Below, one piece after another: positions 16,351 to 24,885 of a DNA stretch of 59,907 nucleotides. The translations under genes were made by a program, and so were the position numbers. The stretch is from positions 1 through 59,907 of IMG/VR virus record IMGVR_UViG_3300033141_002124. One strand, 5' to 3'. Every line of letters begins with the position of its first letter. The first letter of the stretch is position 1. A model generated the notes under the pieces. The model saw only the letters and a list, made by a program, of their open reading frames with translations. It ran no database searches and was not told where the DNA came from. Source of the DNA: a virus.

Positions 16351-16965
16351 TTAAGTAATATCGTTATTCAACATTTTGTCTAATCGGGATATCTCAAGTA
16401 ATGCGTTCATATCACTACTGTCTTCAATATAGTTGCCCCTGAATACAATTCCCCTAAATTTATTGGTTTGTTTATGATAATGATTAAATTCCATAAATTT
16501 TTTAGGAATATTGTGTTTCTCACATAATTCACCACATAATAATATTAAACTTTTCAGTTGCACATCAGGAAAACTTTCCCAAAAATCATAACCAAGCCAT
16601 TCTCTTTCAACAACATTTTCTTCCTCACAAACCTCATTCAACCAGTTGATATGCTTGCCATTTGCAATTTGAAATACAGCACCCATATTTTCTAATACGA
16701 TTGATATACTGCATTTATCCCCTTCTTTAATACCAAGAAAGTCGGTATGATATTTATCATCATAATGTTGATATACATTACCATCACGACTAATTGTATA
16801 TGTGTTCCATTTCTTAGTTCTACCATAATCCTTATGTTGGAGTCTGGTAATATGATGATTATCTTTCCTAAGACTCACTCCAATAACAATCTGGGTCTTA
16901 GCACTTTTCGTCTTATAACGATTCTCTTGTTTTATTTTATATGTTTCCCTGTCTATGTGCATCAT
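16351..16965 (-). CDS. Amidase-fold (PGRP-like) protein lacking zinc ligands
   Basis: A 204-residue protein whose layout follows Amidase_2 proteins of large phages: a TQIVIG strand, then WNTYTISRDGNVYQHYD, SISIVLENMG, and a C-terminal GIVFRGNYIEDSSD. At the first ligand position the usual HHT is replaced by GVSLRK. In the C-terminal segment the expected His is Arg (FRGN). Only the final Asp persists. I infer a peptidoglycan-binding or structural protein, not an active amidase. It overlaps the dCMP deaminase gene by 29 bases in another frame and ends its operon. Confidence 0.65.
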   Translation of the reverse strand: MMHIDRETYKIKQENRYKTKSAKTQIVIGVSLRKDNHHITRLQHKDYGRTKKWNTYTISRDGNVYQHYDDKYHTDFLGIKEGDKCSISIVLENMGAVFQIANGKHINWLNEVCEEENVVEREWLGYDFWESFPDVQLKSLILLCGELCEKHNIPKKFMEFNHYHKQTNKFRGIVFRGNYIEDSSDMNALLEISRLDKMLNNDIT

Positions 16966-17488
16966 AATTCATGTAAATCACTTCTACATTGCCTTCACGT
17001 AAAATAGTTTTAGCTCTTTTAAATTTTTCACCCCATTTAGGGTCATCCCAATCTGGTTCTTTGTCACAGAACACCCTTTTAATTCCTGCCTGAACAATAA
17101 ATCCTGAACACTGGTCGCACGGACACCAATTAATATACATGTCACATCCCAATGTACTCTTACCTTGTCTTGCTGCATTAAATATTGCATTGGGTTCTGC
17201 GTGAATGAACCAATTATATTTTTCTGGTCTTTCGTGTCTTTCGGGAGCATCATCATTACATCCTCTTGGTAATCCATTAAAACCAGTTGTTACAATCTCT
17301 CTACCATTAACAATAAGGCAACCAACTTTACTTGATTGGTCTTTCGACCATTGTGCTACTTCAAGGTCAGCTATTCTCATGAAACGCAAATCCCATTTCG
17401 TTATGATGTAAGGAGAAACATACACATAATTGGTTTCTCTTTTTGCTTCTTTACCAACAATACTGTTTTTAATTATTTCAGTTTCCAT
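16937..17488 (-). CDS. dCMP deaminase
   Basis: A 183-residue cytidine/dCMP deaminase-family protein. The zinc site is complete: HAEPNAI supplies the His ligand and catalytic Glu, and WCPCDQC supplies the two cysteines. It converts dCMP to dUMP, feeding thymidylate synthesis during phage DNA replication; the T4 homologue is cd. A 30-residue N-terminal extension precedes the core. The gene lies inside an operon starting at 18788, overlapping the small gene before it by 16 bases and the amidase-fold gene after it by 29. Confidence 0.9.
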   Translation of the reverse strand: METEIIKNSIVGKEAKRETNYVYVSPYIITKWDLRFMRIADLEVAQWSKDQSSKVGCLIVNGREIVTTGFNGLPRGCNDDAPERHERPEKYNWFIHAEPNAIFNAARQGKSTLGCDMYINWCPCDQCSGFIVQAGIKRVFCDKEPDWDDPKWGEKFKRAKTILREGNVEVIYMNYDAHRQGNI

Positions 17489-17637
17489 AATCTATCTTTT
17501 TTCAATTTTTCTGCTTGTTCAATTAATTCTTCAATTTCTTCAATGTCATACTTATCATCAACATCGAGTTCAGCAAGCTCATTAACAATTGTTAATGCTT
17601 TTTTAATTAAGTCCGCTTTTTGTTCGTTTTCAGTCAT
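17473..17637 (-). CDS. Small acidic coiled-coil protein (54 aa)
   Basis: A short gene with ATG at 17637 overlapping the previous stop (TAATG) and TAA at 17473, just inside the dCMP deaminase. It encodes a Glu/Lys-rich helical peptide starting MTENEQKADLIKKALTIV and ending KKDRLWKLK. It fills what would otherwise be a 148-base gap and keeps the operon continuous, which supports it being real. Function unknown. Confidence 0.6.
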   Translation of the reverse strand: MTENEQKADLIKKALTIVNELAELDVDDKYDIEEIEELIEQAEKLKKDRLWKLK

Positions 17638-18788
17638 TATTTAATATTTTCAAGTACACGATATGAGTCGTCATAATTATCGACCAACTCAAGTGCTTCA
17701 CTAAATGTCACATTAATTAATCTACGCTTACCATGTGTCGTAAAGATAGATAATCTATCCATGTCACGCAAGAACTCTTCAACAAATTTATTGGAGTTCT
17801 GTATATTTGTTTTATCAGCAACCGCTTCCTTCAGTATCAACCCACTCATAACCTTATCACCAGTGGTAAGTTCACCATCATTAAAAACAAATGTTACAAG
17901 TGCTTTATACCTATCTTTTTTCTGATACATTTTCTCAAACTTCTCTTGATTAATCATATATAGGGTGTATTCGTAATATTCTCGGAAATACAATCCACCG
18001 ATAATAAGAACTTCATTGAAACAAACAATGATGATAAATAGAAAAATGTTTTTGCTGTCCTCGGTTTCATTATCTGATTTAGTTTCAGCGAATTCAACAT
18101 TATAATCACCAATCTTCTGTTGTAGTTTGGCATTAATAACATCAATCTTTGCATCATTTTCCCTGATAAGTTCGGTGTTTTTATCAATATTGTCTTGATA
18201 CTCTTTCCTAATTGTTCTATAAGTAACAGGTGTTTCAGCAAGTTTTTCACGTAAATCTGTACTAACCGCCCTTAAAGATATGTTATCAATAACATATGGT
18301 TGTTTCTGTATATCATAAATTGATACAAGACTGTCAGATTTTGATATCACTTCGGTCTGCACAATAGCATTTTTTATCGAACTCGTGCTTGCAAGATTCT
18401 TTGAACCACTAATCGATAAGTAGAAACTCAGTACAACAATCGCAATTGAGGTAACCGACCACCCGAATATCTTAAAGTTTAATTTTCTTTTATTGATTAC
18501 GTAATCATTACTGAAATTTCGAATCAAATATCTTTTAATAATTTCAAATATTGATAGAATCATTAGTGTTAGACCACCCGCAAGTACTAATGCACCTGTT
18601 CCAGTGATGAAGTTCAATGTTATTGCTTTCAATAGTGCTGGGTAAACTAAGAAGAATGCGAAGAAAATGGAACTAATATTTCCAAGAAACGAAAAATTCC
18701 ATAACCATTTATCCAGTCCCTTATTGTTACCTTCAAAATCTTTGGTTTCGATTTTGTGTCTTAATTTGTCATATTTTTTTGTATCCAT
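17637..18788 (-). CDS. Multi-span membrane protein with coiled-coil loop
   Basis: A 383-residue protein from ATG 18788 (an upstream in-frame TTG at 18806 falls in the late-type element). It has about four membrane segments: three in the first third (about residues 35-52, 58-80, 105-125) and one near 250. A roughly 115-residue extramembrane region with coiled-coil character lies between the third and fourth, and a 115-residue C-terminal cytoplasmic domain looks winged-helix-like. No family recognised. It leads the operon containing the dCMP deaminase. Confidence 0.6.
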   Translation of the reverse strand: MDTKKYDKLRHKIETKDFEGNNKGLDKWLWNFSFLGNISSIFFAFFLVYPALLKAITLNFITGTGALVLAGGLTLMILSIFEIIKRYLIRNFSNDYVINKRKLNFKIFGWSVTSIAIVVLSFYLSISGSKNLASTSSIKNAIVQTEVISKSDSLVSIYDIQKQPYVIDNISLRAVSTDLREKLAETPVTYRTIRKEYQDNIDKNTELIRENDAKIDVINAKLQQKIGDYNVEFAETKSDNETEDSKNIFLFIIIVCFNEVLIIGGLYFREYYEYTLYMINQEKFEKMYQKKDRYKALVTFVFNDGELTTGDKVMSGLILKEAVADKTNIQNSNKFVEEFLRDMDRLSIFTTHGKRRLINVTFSEALELVDNYDDSYRVLENIK

Positions 18789-18805
18789 ACGTATTTTTAC
18801 TTTCA

Positions 18806-18814
18806 AATAAATAC
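18806..18814 (-). promoter_or_regulatory. Late-type element (GTATTTATT)
   Basis: 17 bases before ATG 18788, followed by TGAAA as in the copy at 45658. Confidence 0.65.
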
Positions 18815-18827
18815 TGAAAAATATGTT

Positions 18828-21800
18828 TTATTCAATTGTTAATGATGATATACCGTTCTCGTCTAACTGTACCTGAATCAAATAATCAGGGTTAATTTCA
18901 ATGAGTTGTTCAACCACCAAGACCTTCTTCATCTTCAATTTGATTAGTTGTAGAATCTCTTTGAATTCATCAATTGCATTTGAATCTAACTTACCCATGA
19001 CCTCATCCAATAAGAAGATTGATGGTTTTGCTTTAACATTGATTTGATTAAGTGCAAACTTCAATACAACACTACTGAAAGTTCTTTCTTTACCACTGGC
19101 ACTGATACAATCAATAATGGCTTCAGGTCTATCATAATAAACCAACTTGGGTCTGAGGTCGTTTACATCAAGCCAGACCTTAAATGGTGCTACACTAAGT
19201 ATATTTTCCAACGTAATATTGATTTTCGGTATAATATGATTACTTAACATCTGTCTTGGAATACCGTCACGATGCACGCATTTCTTATAAAGTGCCATAA
19301 CACTATCCTGATACTCCTGAACCTTGAACTCTTCAATTAATAATTTATTACCCATTATTCTGGTTTCTTTCTCTCCAATAGATGTTTTTCTAATAAACAC
19401 ATTTTCTTTTTCATCTTCTTCTTCGACTTCAAGAATTTCAATCTTTCCTTTAGCTGCTTTGATTCCCTTTTCAATTCTCTGATTCTCTTCAATCTGCTTC
19501 AAACTATTTTCATGTCTGGTAATCTTTTGTTCCAGAATATCGATTTTCAATTGTTCATTATCAATCAGCGTTGGGACTTGATTAAGTTCGATTTGAAGTG
19601 TATTGCGTCTATCAACATCATTCTTTTCGTTGGTAAGAACACCAATATCTTTCAGAACCGCTTCCATCTCTAAATCAAGTTTGGTGATTTCCCCATTTAT
19701 TGTCACAACATTATCATCACATTTCTTTATAGCTGATTTCCAATCAGTATCAATATCATGTTGATATTCCTTCATTTCCTTGGCGAAAGCAAACATCTTA
19801 ACTTCTTTTTCCTTAACAGAATTTGTTATATGGTCTTGATGTTCTTTCTTATCGATTACTTGACCACATTCGGGACAATTTTTACTGTTCTTCAGTTTAG
19901 CTATTTCATCTTTCAGATTTCCACCATCCCTTTTCGCAGTATGAATCCTACCTTTAAGAAGTTCGATTTTGTGTTGGAAATCTGCTTTCTTTCTTTCCTC
20001 TTCTTTTATTGCAAATTTCTTTTCATAAACCTTTTGTTTATGTTCGTCACGCTTTATAATGAGATTATTTAGTTTTACTTCATCATAACTTTCTCTTAAC
20101 TCACCAATACTTTGCTGTAGAACCATCTTACGTGCCTTAATTTCAACGATTCTCTTCTTATGGTCACTTATGTCAAGTCTGGCTTCATCTACGTCCAGAT
20201 TGTAGATTTCATCGTCTATTTGATAGAGTTTCTTTGTAAGTGTTTCAATATACTCACGACCAGTTTGAATTCTGCCTTGGATATCAGGTAATTTCGTACC
20301 TTCTATTTCGGTAATTTCGCTTTGAAGTGTTGTAATTTCCTGAGTTAATGTTGCATTCTGAGTCGTTGTGAATTCAATGTTACAACTCACACGTGTTTTT
20401 TCATTCGCACGCTTCTGATATACTTTAAGACCTTCAAGTTTTTTATCAAAGATATCCAATCCACTATCATATAATAATGAATCAATAAAAACTGCCATAT
20501 CATTAGATAAATTCTGATTCAATGTATCTGAAGTCGTCATGACGATTCGCATGAAATTATCATATGTACCAATAATACCTTCGATTTTCTTTTGGGTTTT
20601 AGTTCGTCTGTCACCATCGAGTTTATCCAAGCAGTTATCATCAGTCATTTCATCATCAGGATTATTGAGAACGTAATAACTCAAGGAAGTCGGTGCTCCA
20701 TTAATTGTCCCATCTCGCTTTCTCTCGATTTTAGTAGCTTTCTTAATTCCATAATATTCACCATTGGCTTCCAATACCATGTAGGCTTCACATGAAGTCG
20801 CATCATTTCTATTATTGACGAAACGTTTATCACCAAATTTCATACGGTTTTCGGTTTCCAATGTTTTACCGAATAACAAATACGAAATGAGTTTCATAAT
20901 GGTGGTTTTACCAGCAGTATTTGCACCGTTTATTTGGAAAATACCATCAGTCTTTCGCCAATCAACATCAAGCTCACCATAAGACATGAAGTTCTTTCCA
21001 CCAAATTTAATAACATCCCATTCGATATTCTGGTCTTCAGGAACATCAATTTCATTTAAGATTTCTTCATCCAAAGCAATGATGTCATTCATTAATTGTT
21101 CATCAGTCCCAATTCTTTCCAAATAGTCCTTAAATATTTCTTGCTGAACAGCAGCATCAGTCACATTTTCTAACGTAATATTTTCATTAACATCTACGTC
21201 TTCTGATTCAATGAATTCGTTTTTATGAGAAATTGTGAGATTTTTATGTTCCTTAAATAAGTAACCTTTGGTGTAGTCAATAAGTTTTCGTTCATTTTCT
21301 TTGGTACGTGTTTGTGGTAGCGTACCCCAGACAAATCTGAGTTTCATATATTTAGTTGGATTCTCTACCTCAAAATCCAAATCATCAAAATCAGTATATG
21401 GTGTTATTTTAATATTCTTAAAACTATAATTATTAGGTATTTCAATTTCAGCAGTAGTCTGCTTAATTATATCCCAAAGCAAATAACCATGAAAAGCATC
21501 ATCACCCTCTGATACGTCTTGTGAAATAAGAGACCCACAATATGCTTTCTTATTATCTTTATCAAGGTATTGCATTCTATGAATATCTCCGAAGAACGAA
21601 TATGTACCTTTGAAGTCACTGATTTTATAATATGACTTGCTTTTCATTTCGAAATCAGTGGTTGACATGCAACCAGTAATAGGGTCATGGAAAAGGTCAA
21701 TATTAACTCTGGCATCCTGTCCTTGATAAGCAAGAAGTTTCTTACCTTCCTTAGTTTTCCAAGGGTTATTGTTTTTCTCACCATGATGCCAAACTGCCCA

Positions 21801-22169
21801 AGTCACGTTTTCATCAACATAAAAACCTGTCTTATCATAATATTCAACATCAATATCACCAAGCGTTTCAACAATCGCTTTAATACTATCCACACGTTTG
21901 AGATTTTTCTTACGACAATCATGATTACCTCTGGTTGTTCGTACAGGAGCGATTGTAGCCAATTCTTTAAGGAAATTGTGAGCCATGATTAATTGCTCAC
22001 CCTGTAAGTCAAGATAGTCATGAACAAGGTCACCAACAATTATAATTCTATCAGGTTTTTGTTTCTTTAAAGATGTGATTAATCTTTTAAATACTTGTTG
22101 ATATTCTTCATTTCTTGTAGGTGTTTTTCGTATGTGAATATCTGCGAGATGCGCAATTGTTTTAATCAT
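18828..22169 (-). CDS. Fused Mre11-Rad50 (gp47-gp46-type) recombination nuclease
   Basis: A 1113-residue single chain joining both subunits of the SbcCD/Mre11-Rad50 complex. Residues about 1-260 are the calcineurin-like nuclease: D10-I-H12, GD at 46-47, GNHD at 81-84, GDIH at 194-197. Residues about 380-560 and 950-1113 are the ABC ATPase: Walker A GANTAGKTT near 415, signature SASGKE near 1023, Walker B IFLLDE with D1055/E1056. Between them a long coiled coil carries a zinc hook, CPEC at 765-768. In T4 these are separate genes 47 and 46, used in DNA-end resection and host DNA degradation. A host-type promoter suggests early expression. Confidence 0.93.
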   Translation of the reverse strand: MIKTIAHLADIHIRKTPTRNEEYQQVFKRLITSLKKQKPDRIIIVGDLVHDYLDLQGEQLIMAHNFLKELATIAPVRTTRGNHDCRKKNLKRVDSIKAIVETLGDIDVEYYDKTGFYVDENVTWAVWHHGEKNNNPWKTKEGKKLLAYQGQDARVNIDLFHDPITGCMSTTDFEMKSKSYYKISDFKGTYSFFGDIHRMQYLDKDNKKAYCGSLISQDVSEGDDAFHGYLLWDIIKQTTAEIEIPNNYSFKNIKITPYTDFDDLDFEVENPTKYMKLRFVWGTLPQTRTKENERKLIDYTKGYLFKEHKNLTISHKNEFIESEDVDVNENITLENVTDAAVQQEIFKDYLERIGTDEQLMNDIIALDEEILNEIDVPEDQNIEWDVIKFGGKNFMSYGELDVDWRKTDGIFQINGANTAGKTTIMKLISYLLFGKTLETENRMKFGDKRFVNNRNDATSCEAYMVLEANGEYYGIKKATKIERKRDGTINGAPTSLSYYVLNNPDDEMTDDNCLDKLDGDRRTKTQKKIEGIIGTYDNFMRIVMTTSDTLNQNLSNDMAVFIDSLLYDSGLDIFDKKLEGLKVYQKRANEKTRVSCNIEFTTTQNATLTQEITTLQSEITEIEGTKLPDIQGRIQTGREYIETLTKKLYQIDDEIYNLDVDEARLDISDHKKRIVEIKARKMVLQQSIGELRESYDEVKLNNLIIKRDEHKQKVYEKKFAIKEEERKKADFQHKIELLKGRIHTAKRDGGNLKDEIAKLKNSKNCPECGQVIDKKEHQDHITNSVKEKEVKMFAFAKEMKEYQHDIDTDWKSAIKKCDDNVVTINGEITKLDLEMEAVLKDIGVLTNEKNDVDRRNTLQIELNQVPTLIDNEQLKIDILEQKITRHENSLKQIEENQRIEKGIKAAKGKIEILEVEEEDEKENVFIRKTSIGEKETRIMGNKLLIEEFKVQEYQDSVMALYKKCVHRDGIPRQMLSNHIIPKINITLENILSVAPFKVWLDVNDLRPKLVYYDRPEAIIDCISASGKERTFSSVVLKFALNQINVKAKPSIFLLDEVMGKLDSNAIDEFKEILQLIKLKMKKVLVVEQLIEINPDYLIQVQLDENGISSLTIE

Positions 22170-22183
22170 TCAAAAATTTTTTA

Positions 22184-22214
22184 CAAATATATCTAAAACT
22201 ACCATGAAATGCAA
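22184..22214 (-). promoter_or_regulatory. Bacteroidota-type promoter (TTG-N20-TATATTTG)
   Basis: TTG at 22214-22212, exactly 20 bases, TATATTTG at 22191-22184, 14 bases before the Mre11-Rad50 ATG at 22169. Confidence 0.65.
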
Positions 22215-22284
22215 GAGTTTTTAGAAATTGTCATTCTGTCATTTTTAATTAAAAATATCTGACATTTTGACTTGTTAATCACTA

Positions 22285-22300
22285 TGGCACATTATTCGCA
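22285..22300 (+). promoter_or_regulatory. Sigma-54-like -24/-12 site upstream of Hsp20
   Basis: TGGCAC, five bases, TCGCA: matches the TGGCAC-N5-TTGCA consensus except for one base in the -12 half. It lies 41 bases before the Hsp20 ATG, on the right strand. It could be chance. Confidence 0.3.
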
Positions 22301-22341
22301 ATACATGTGGAAAATAACGTTAAATTTAAATAAATAGAATT

Positions 22342-22749
22342 ATGTATAAAATTAGATTAGGAAATCCAACACACGAATTTATGAAAATCTTCGATGAATT
22401 TTTTGATGAATCATTTGATATCACATCCAGAAAGTGCCCAGCACATGATGTAATTGAGAACGATGATGAATTCGTCATTGAGATGGAATTGGCTGGAGTT
22501 AAGAAAGATGATGTTAGTATTGATACCGAAGACGGGACGCTAACCATTGAAACCGAGCGCAAAAAGGATGAAACCAAAAAATATAGGCGCAATGAAATGT
22601 ATGTTGGTAAATATAAGAGGTCATTTATTCTTCCAGATAATGTTAGTACTGAAGAAATTAAAGCATCAATGGAAGACGGTATATTAACAGTAACAATTCC
22701 CAAGACTGTTGATGAAACCAAAAAGAAAAAACAAATCGTGATTAAGTAA
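22342..22749 (+). CDS. Hsp20 small heat-shock chaperone
   Basis: A 135-residue alpha-crystallin-family protein. The domain runs from about residue 38 to the end, with ELAGVKKDDVSI, the GTLTIE strand, the KRSFILPDNV segment and the late DGILTVTIPK motif. Small heat-shock proteins hold unfolding proteins; phage copies are known in T4-like phages, where they are thought to assist assembly or stress tolerance. It is the only plus-strand gene between 5661 and the right edge. Neither of the two main promoter types precedes it, but a sigma-54-like site does. It converges on the ArdC-like gene at a shared terminator. Confidence 0.92.
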   Translation: MYKIRLGNPTHEFMKIFDEFFDESFDITSRKCPAHDVIENDDEFVIEMELAGVKKDDVSIDTEDGTLTIETERKKDETKKYRRNEMYVGKYKRSFILPDNVSTEEIKASMEDGILTVTIPKTVDETKKKKQIVIK

Positions 22750-22766
22750 CATTAAAAGTCCGAAAC

Positions 22767-22799
22767 AAAAAGAGGTCACAAATTGTGACCTCTTTTTTT
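22767..22799. terminator. Bidirectional terminator between Hsp20 and ArdC-like gene
   Basis: AAAAAGAGGTCACAA pairs with TTGTGACCTCTTTTT, with T-tracts in both directions. It serves the two converging genes. Confidence 0.85.
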
Positions 22800-24195
22800 A
22801 TGCTTGCGGTTCTTGAGTTTGTTGTGATTGTCCCATGCTGGCTTTAGCTGCTTGGAACTCGTCATCATATTTATCGATTTGTTTAAGGATAAAGTTACTC
22901 ACAGTACTAATTGTTGAAATATTTTCTTTAATTAACTGCTTACTATTCAAACCACCTTGTGCTTGCCATAATGCCATGTATGTTGGGTGATGGTCTGCTG
23001 GTAAACCAAAGTGTTTACAAAGTGTTGCAGAAACGGTTTCTGCCTGTATTTCCTTAATTTGTTTTATTTGTCCATAATTTAATTGACCTTTGGCTTCAAA
23101 ATATTTCTGTGCTCTATCATAAAAACGACCACCTTTTTGATGTAACATATCATGTGCCCATTCATGAAAAATTGTTGAGGCAGCACCACTTCCACTTGCA
23201 TCAGCACTAACATTTATTTGACCCTTCCTACTCCAACCACCCTCACCTGCCGTTGCTGGGTCTTGCGTTACCCTAATACCCATTGCTTCAAGACTTTTCT
23301 TAGCAATACTGAACAATGCCACAGCATCTGCTCTTTCATCATTACTACCTTTCCAAAGCGGTTCATCGGGAATCGGGTCACCTGTAGTATCAGCAATATC
23401 GAAAACCACACATGGTTTAAAACCAATATGCTTAATGTCTTTTCTGGTTCTAATCGCATCCATCTTACCACTATCCATTCTCTCCTGACCATTCTGAACT
23501 CTTTTAACATACTCTCTATCTGACCTTTGCTGGTCTAAAGTGTATTCAGCCAGTTTCCCACTTCTGGGATTACGATAAAATTTATTTCCACAGTTAATTG
23601 TTATTGCTTTATTTAAATCAACAACAGTTCTATTAAAATCTTTTTTCCATTTATTTTTACCAGCAACTTTAGTTGCATTAGGATTTTGTAAATAAATAAA
23701 CATGATGTTATTGAAACTGTATTGGTGAAATTTGCTTGAGAAATTTAAGAATTTCTGGAGTTCAGCAGTTGCTGCTCTTTCATCGGTTGCATTGGCAATG
23801 TCATCAATATATTGCTCCAGATTTGATTCGAGTTCGGTTTTGGTTTTAAGAGGAATATCTGCCCCCTGTACCTCGGCTTTAAATCCTTCGAGTTGATTGA
23901 GAAAATCCTCAAGGTCACCAGTTTGACCACCTTGTGTTTCTAATTCTTTGTTGATTTCTTTTAATTTATCAACCATTGGTTTCGTTAATTTATTCCCAAA
24001 TACCCACCACTCTTTGCCGTTCCATTTAAATCCGAGAGGACCCAACTTACTGGCGACTTTCTTGGTTTCCATGTTTTGGTCAGACACTACTATATAACGA
24101 GTATATGGATTATGAGGTGGTTTCTTACCCTTAAGTTCTTGTTTTTCAAGATTAACGTATTCAAAGATATTTTCTTTACCCATTGTTTCAAGCAT
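22798..24195 (-). CDS. ArdC-like antirestriction protein (ssDNA-binding plus zincin)
   Basis: A 465-residue protein combining two parts known from ArdC of conjugative plasmids. An ssDNA-binding-type segment around residues 152-185 (FHQYSFNNIMFIYLQNP, KNKW) is followed by a C-terminal metallopeptidase-like domain with HEWAH at 344-348 and a downstream Glu helix (EIQAETVSA, 381-390). The first 75 residues contain a GFKWNGKEWW module also seen with DNA enzymes. ArdC-type proteins protect incoming DNA from host restriction. A late-type element four bases before ATG 24195 (16 before ATG 24183) suggests it is made late and might be packaged and injected, which is inference. Confidence 0.75.
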   Translation of the reverse strand: MLETMGKENIFEYVNLEKQELKGKKPPHNPYTRYIVVSDQNMETKKVASKLGPLGFKWNGKEWWVFGNKLTKPMVDKLKEINKELETQGGQTGDLEDFLNQLEGFKAEVQGADIPLKTKTELESNLEQYIDDIANATDERAATAELQKFLNFSSKFHQYSFNNIMFIYLQNPNATKVAGKNKWKKDFNRTVVDLNKAITINCGNKFYRNPRSGKLAEYTLDQQRSDREYVKRVQNGQERMDSGKMDAIRTRKDIKHIGFKPCVVFDIADTTGDPIPDEPLWKGSNDERADAVALFSIAKKSLEAMGIRVTQDPATAGEGGWSRKGQINVSADASGSGAASTIFHEWAHDMLHQKGGRFYDRAQKYFEAKGQLNYGQIKQIKEIQAETVSATLCKHFGLPADHHPTYMALWQAQGGLNSKQLIKENISTISTVSNFILKQIDKYDDEFQAAKASMGQSQQTQEPQA

Positions 24196-24199
24196 TTTT

Positions 24200-24208
24200 T
24201 ATAAATAC
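24200..24208 (-). promoter_or_regulatory. Late-type element GTATTTATA
   Basis: Four bases before ATG 24195, or 16 before the alternative start 24183. Confidence 0.7.
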
Positions 24209-24213
24209 TTGAA

Positions 24214-24885
24214 TTATTCGTAAATTATCTCTGGATTATTCTTTTTTAGTTTAGTCTTTATATAATTAACTTTATTACTGATTGTAGAACTCGTGACATT
24301 AAACTCGTTTCCGATTTCGTTATAACTATAACCTTGCACATATTTCATGTCAAGTAACGTAAAATCTTCTGGTGATAACTGGTCTGATATAAAATTAATT
24401 GAACTACAGTTCTCAAATTCGGAATCTGTACCACAATTAGTAGTTGTATATGAACCACTACCATTAATCGCTCCAGTATTGGTTGAAGTAATGAAACTAT
24501 TATCACAAGTAATATCTGCTCCTGTTGTTGAATATGAGTACACACAATTAGTATTGCTTCCCGTAAGAGTAATTGTTGTGTTTCTCCATTTATCAATCAT
24601 GTGATTCTTCGCAACACTAAAAACCCATGACCTGAATTTTGATTTGGTTTTATCAAATGTCTCTAAATTCATGAATACCTTAATCATGATTTCCGACACA
24701 TCATCTTCAAGGTCATAATAAATAGAGTACTTATTCTTTAAAAAATTTCTAACAGATTGTTTATATTTTTCGTATAGTATTTCCTGCGCTTGTTGATTTC
24801 CATTCAGGATACTTTGAATCAGGTCTATATCTTCCTGTATATTTCTTATCATATGGTTTTTGTAACTTTTGAATAAAGTAATCAT
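24214..24885 (-). CDS. RNA polymerase sigma factor (ECF-like), candidate late sigma
   Basis: A 223-residue sigma-70-family protein. Region 2 spans about residues 35-101 (LYEKYKQSVRNF, the DLEDDVSEIMIKVF core, FRSWVFSVAKNHMIDKWR). Region 4 spans about 169-216 (LSPEDFTLLDMKYVQGYSYNEIG, then the VTSSTISNKVNYIKTKL recognition helix). They are joined by a 55-residue Ser/Thr/Asn/Gly-rich linker with four cysteines (114, 127, 151, 160). It is the only sigma factor seen here and sits among replication genes near the Mre11-Rad50 gene, as T4 gene 55 does, so it could read the GTATTTATA elements. It overlaps the primase gene by 125 bases (92 if it starts at 24852). Confidence 0.85.
   Translation of the reverse strand: MITLFKSYKNHMIRNIQEDIDLIQSILNGNQQAQEILYEKYKQSVRNFLKNKYSIYYDLEDDVSEIMIKVFMNLETFDKTKSKFRSWVFSVAKNHMIDKWRNTTITLTGSNTNCVYSYSTTGADITCDNSFITSTNTGAINGSGSYTTTNCGTDSEFENCSSINFISDQLSPEDFTLLDMKYVQGYSYNEIGNEFNVTSSTISNKVNYIKTKLKKNNPEIIYE

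Noticed and set aside
22326-22721. 131-codon minus-strand frame opposite Hsp20
   Set aside because: It mirrors the Hsp20 gene, whose family match is clear; the antisense product has no recognisable composition or start context.
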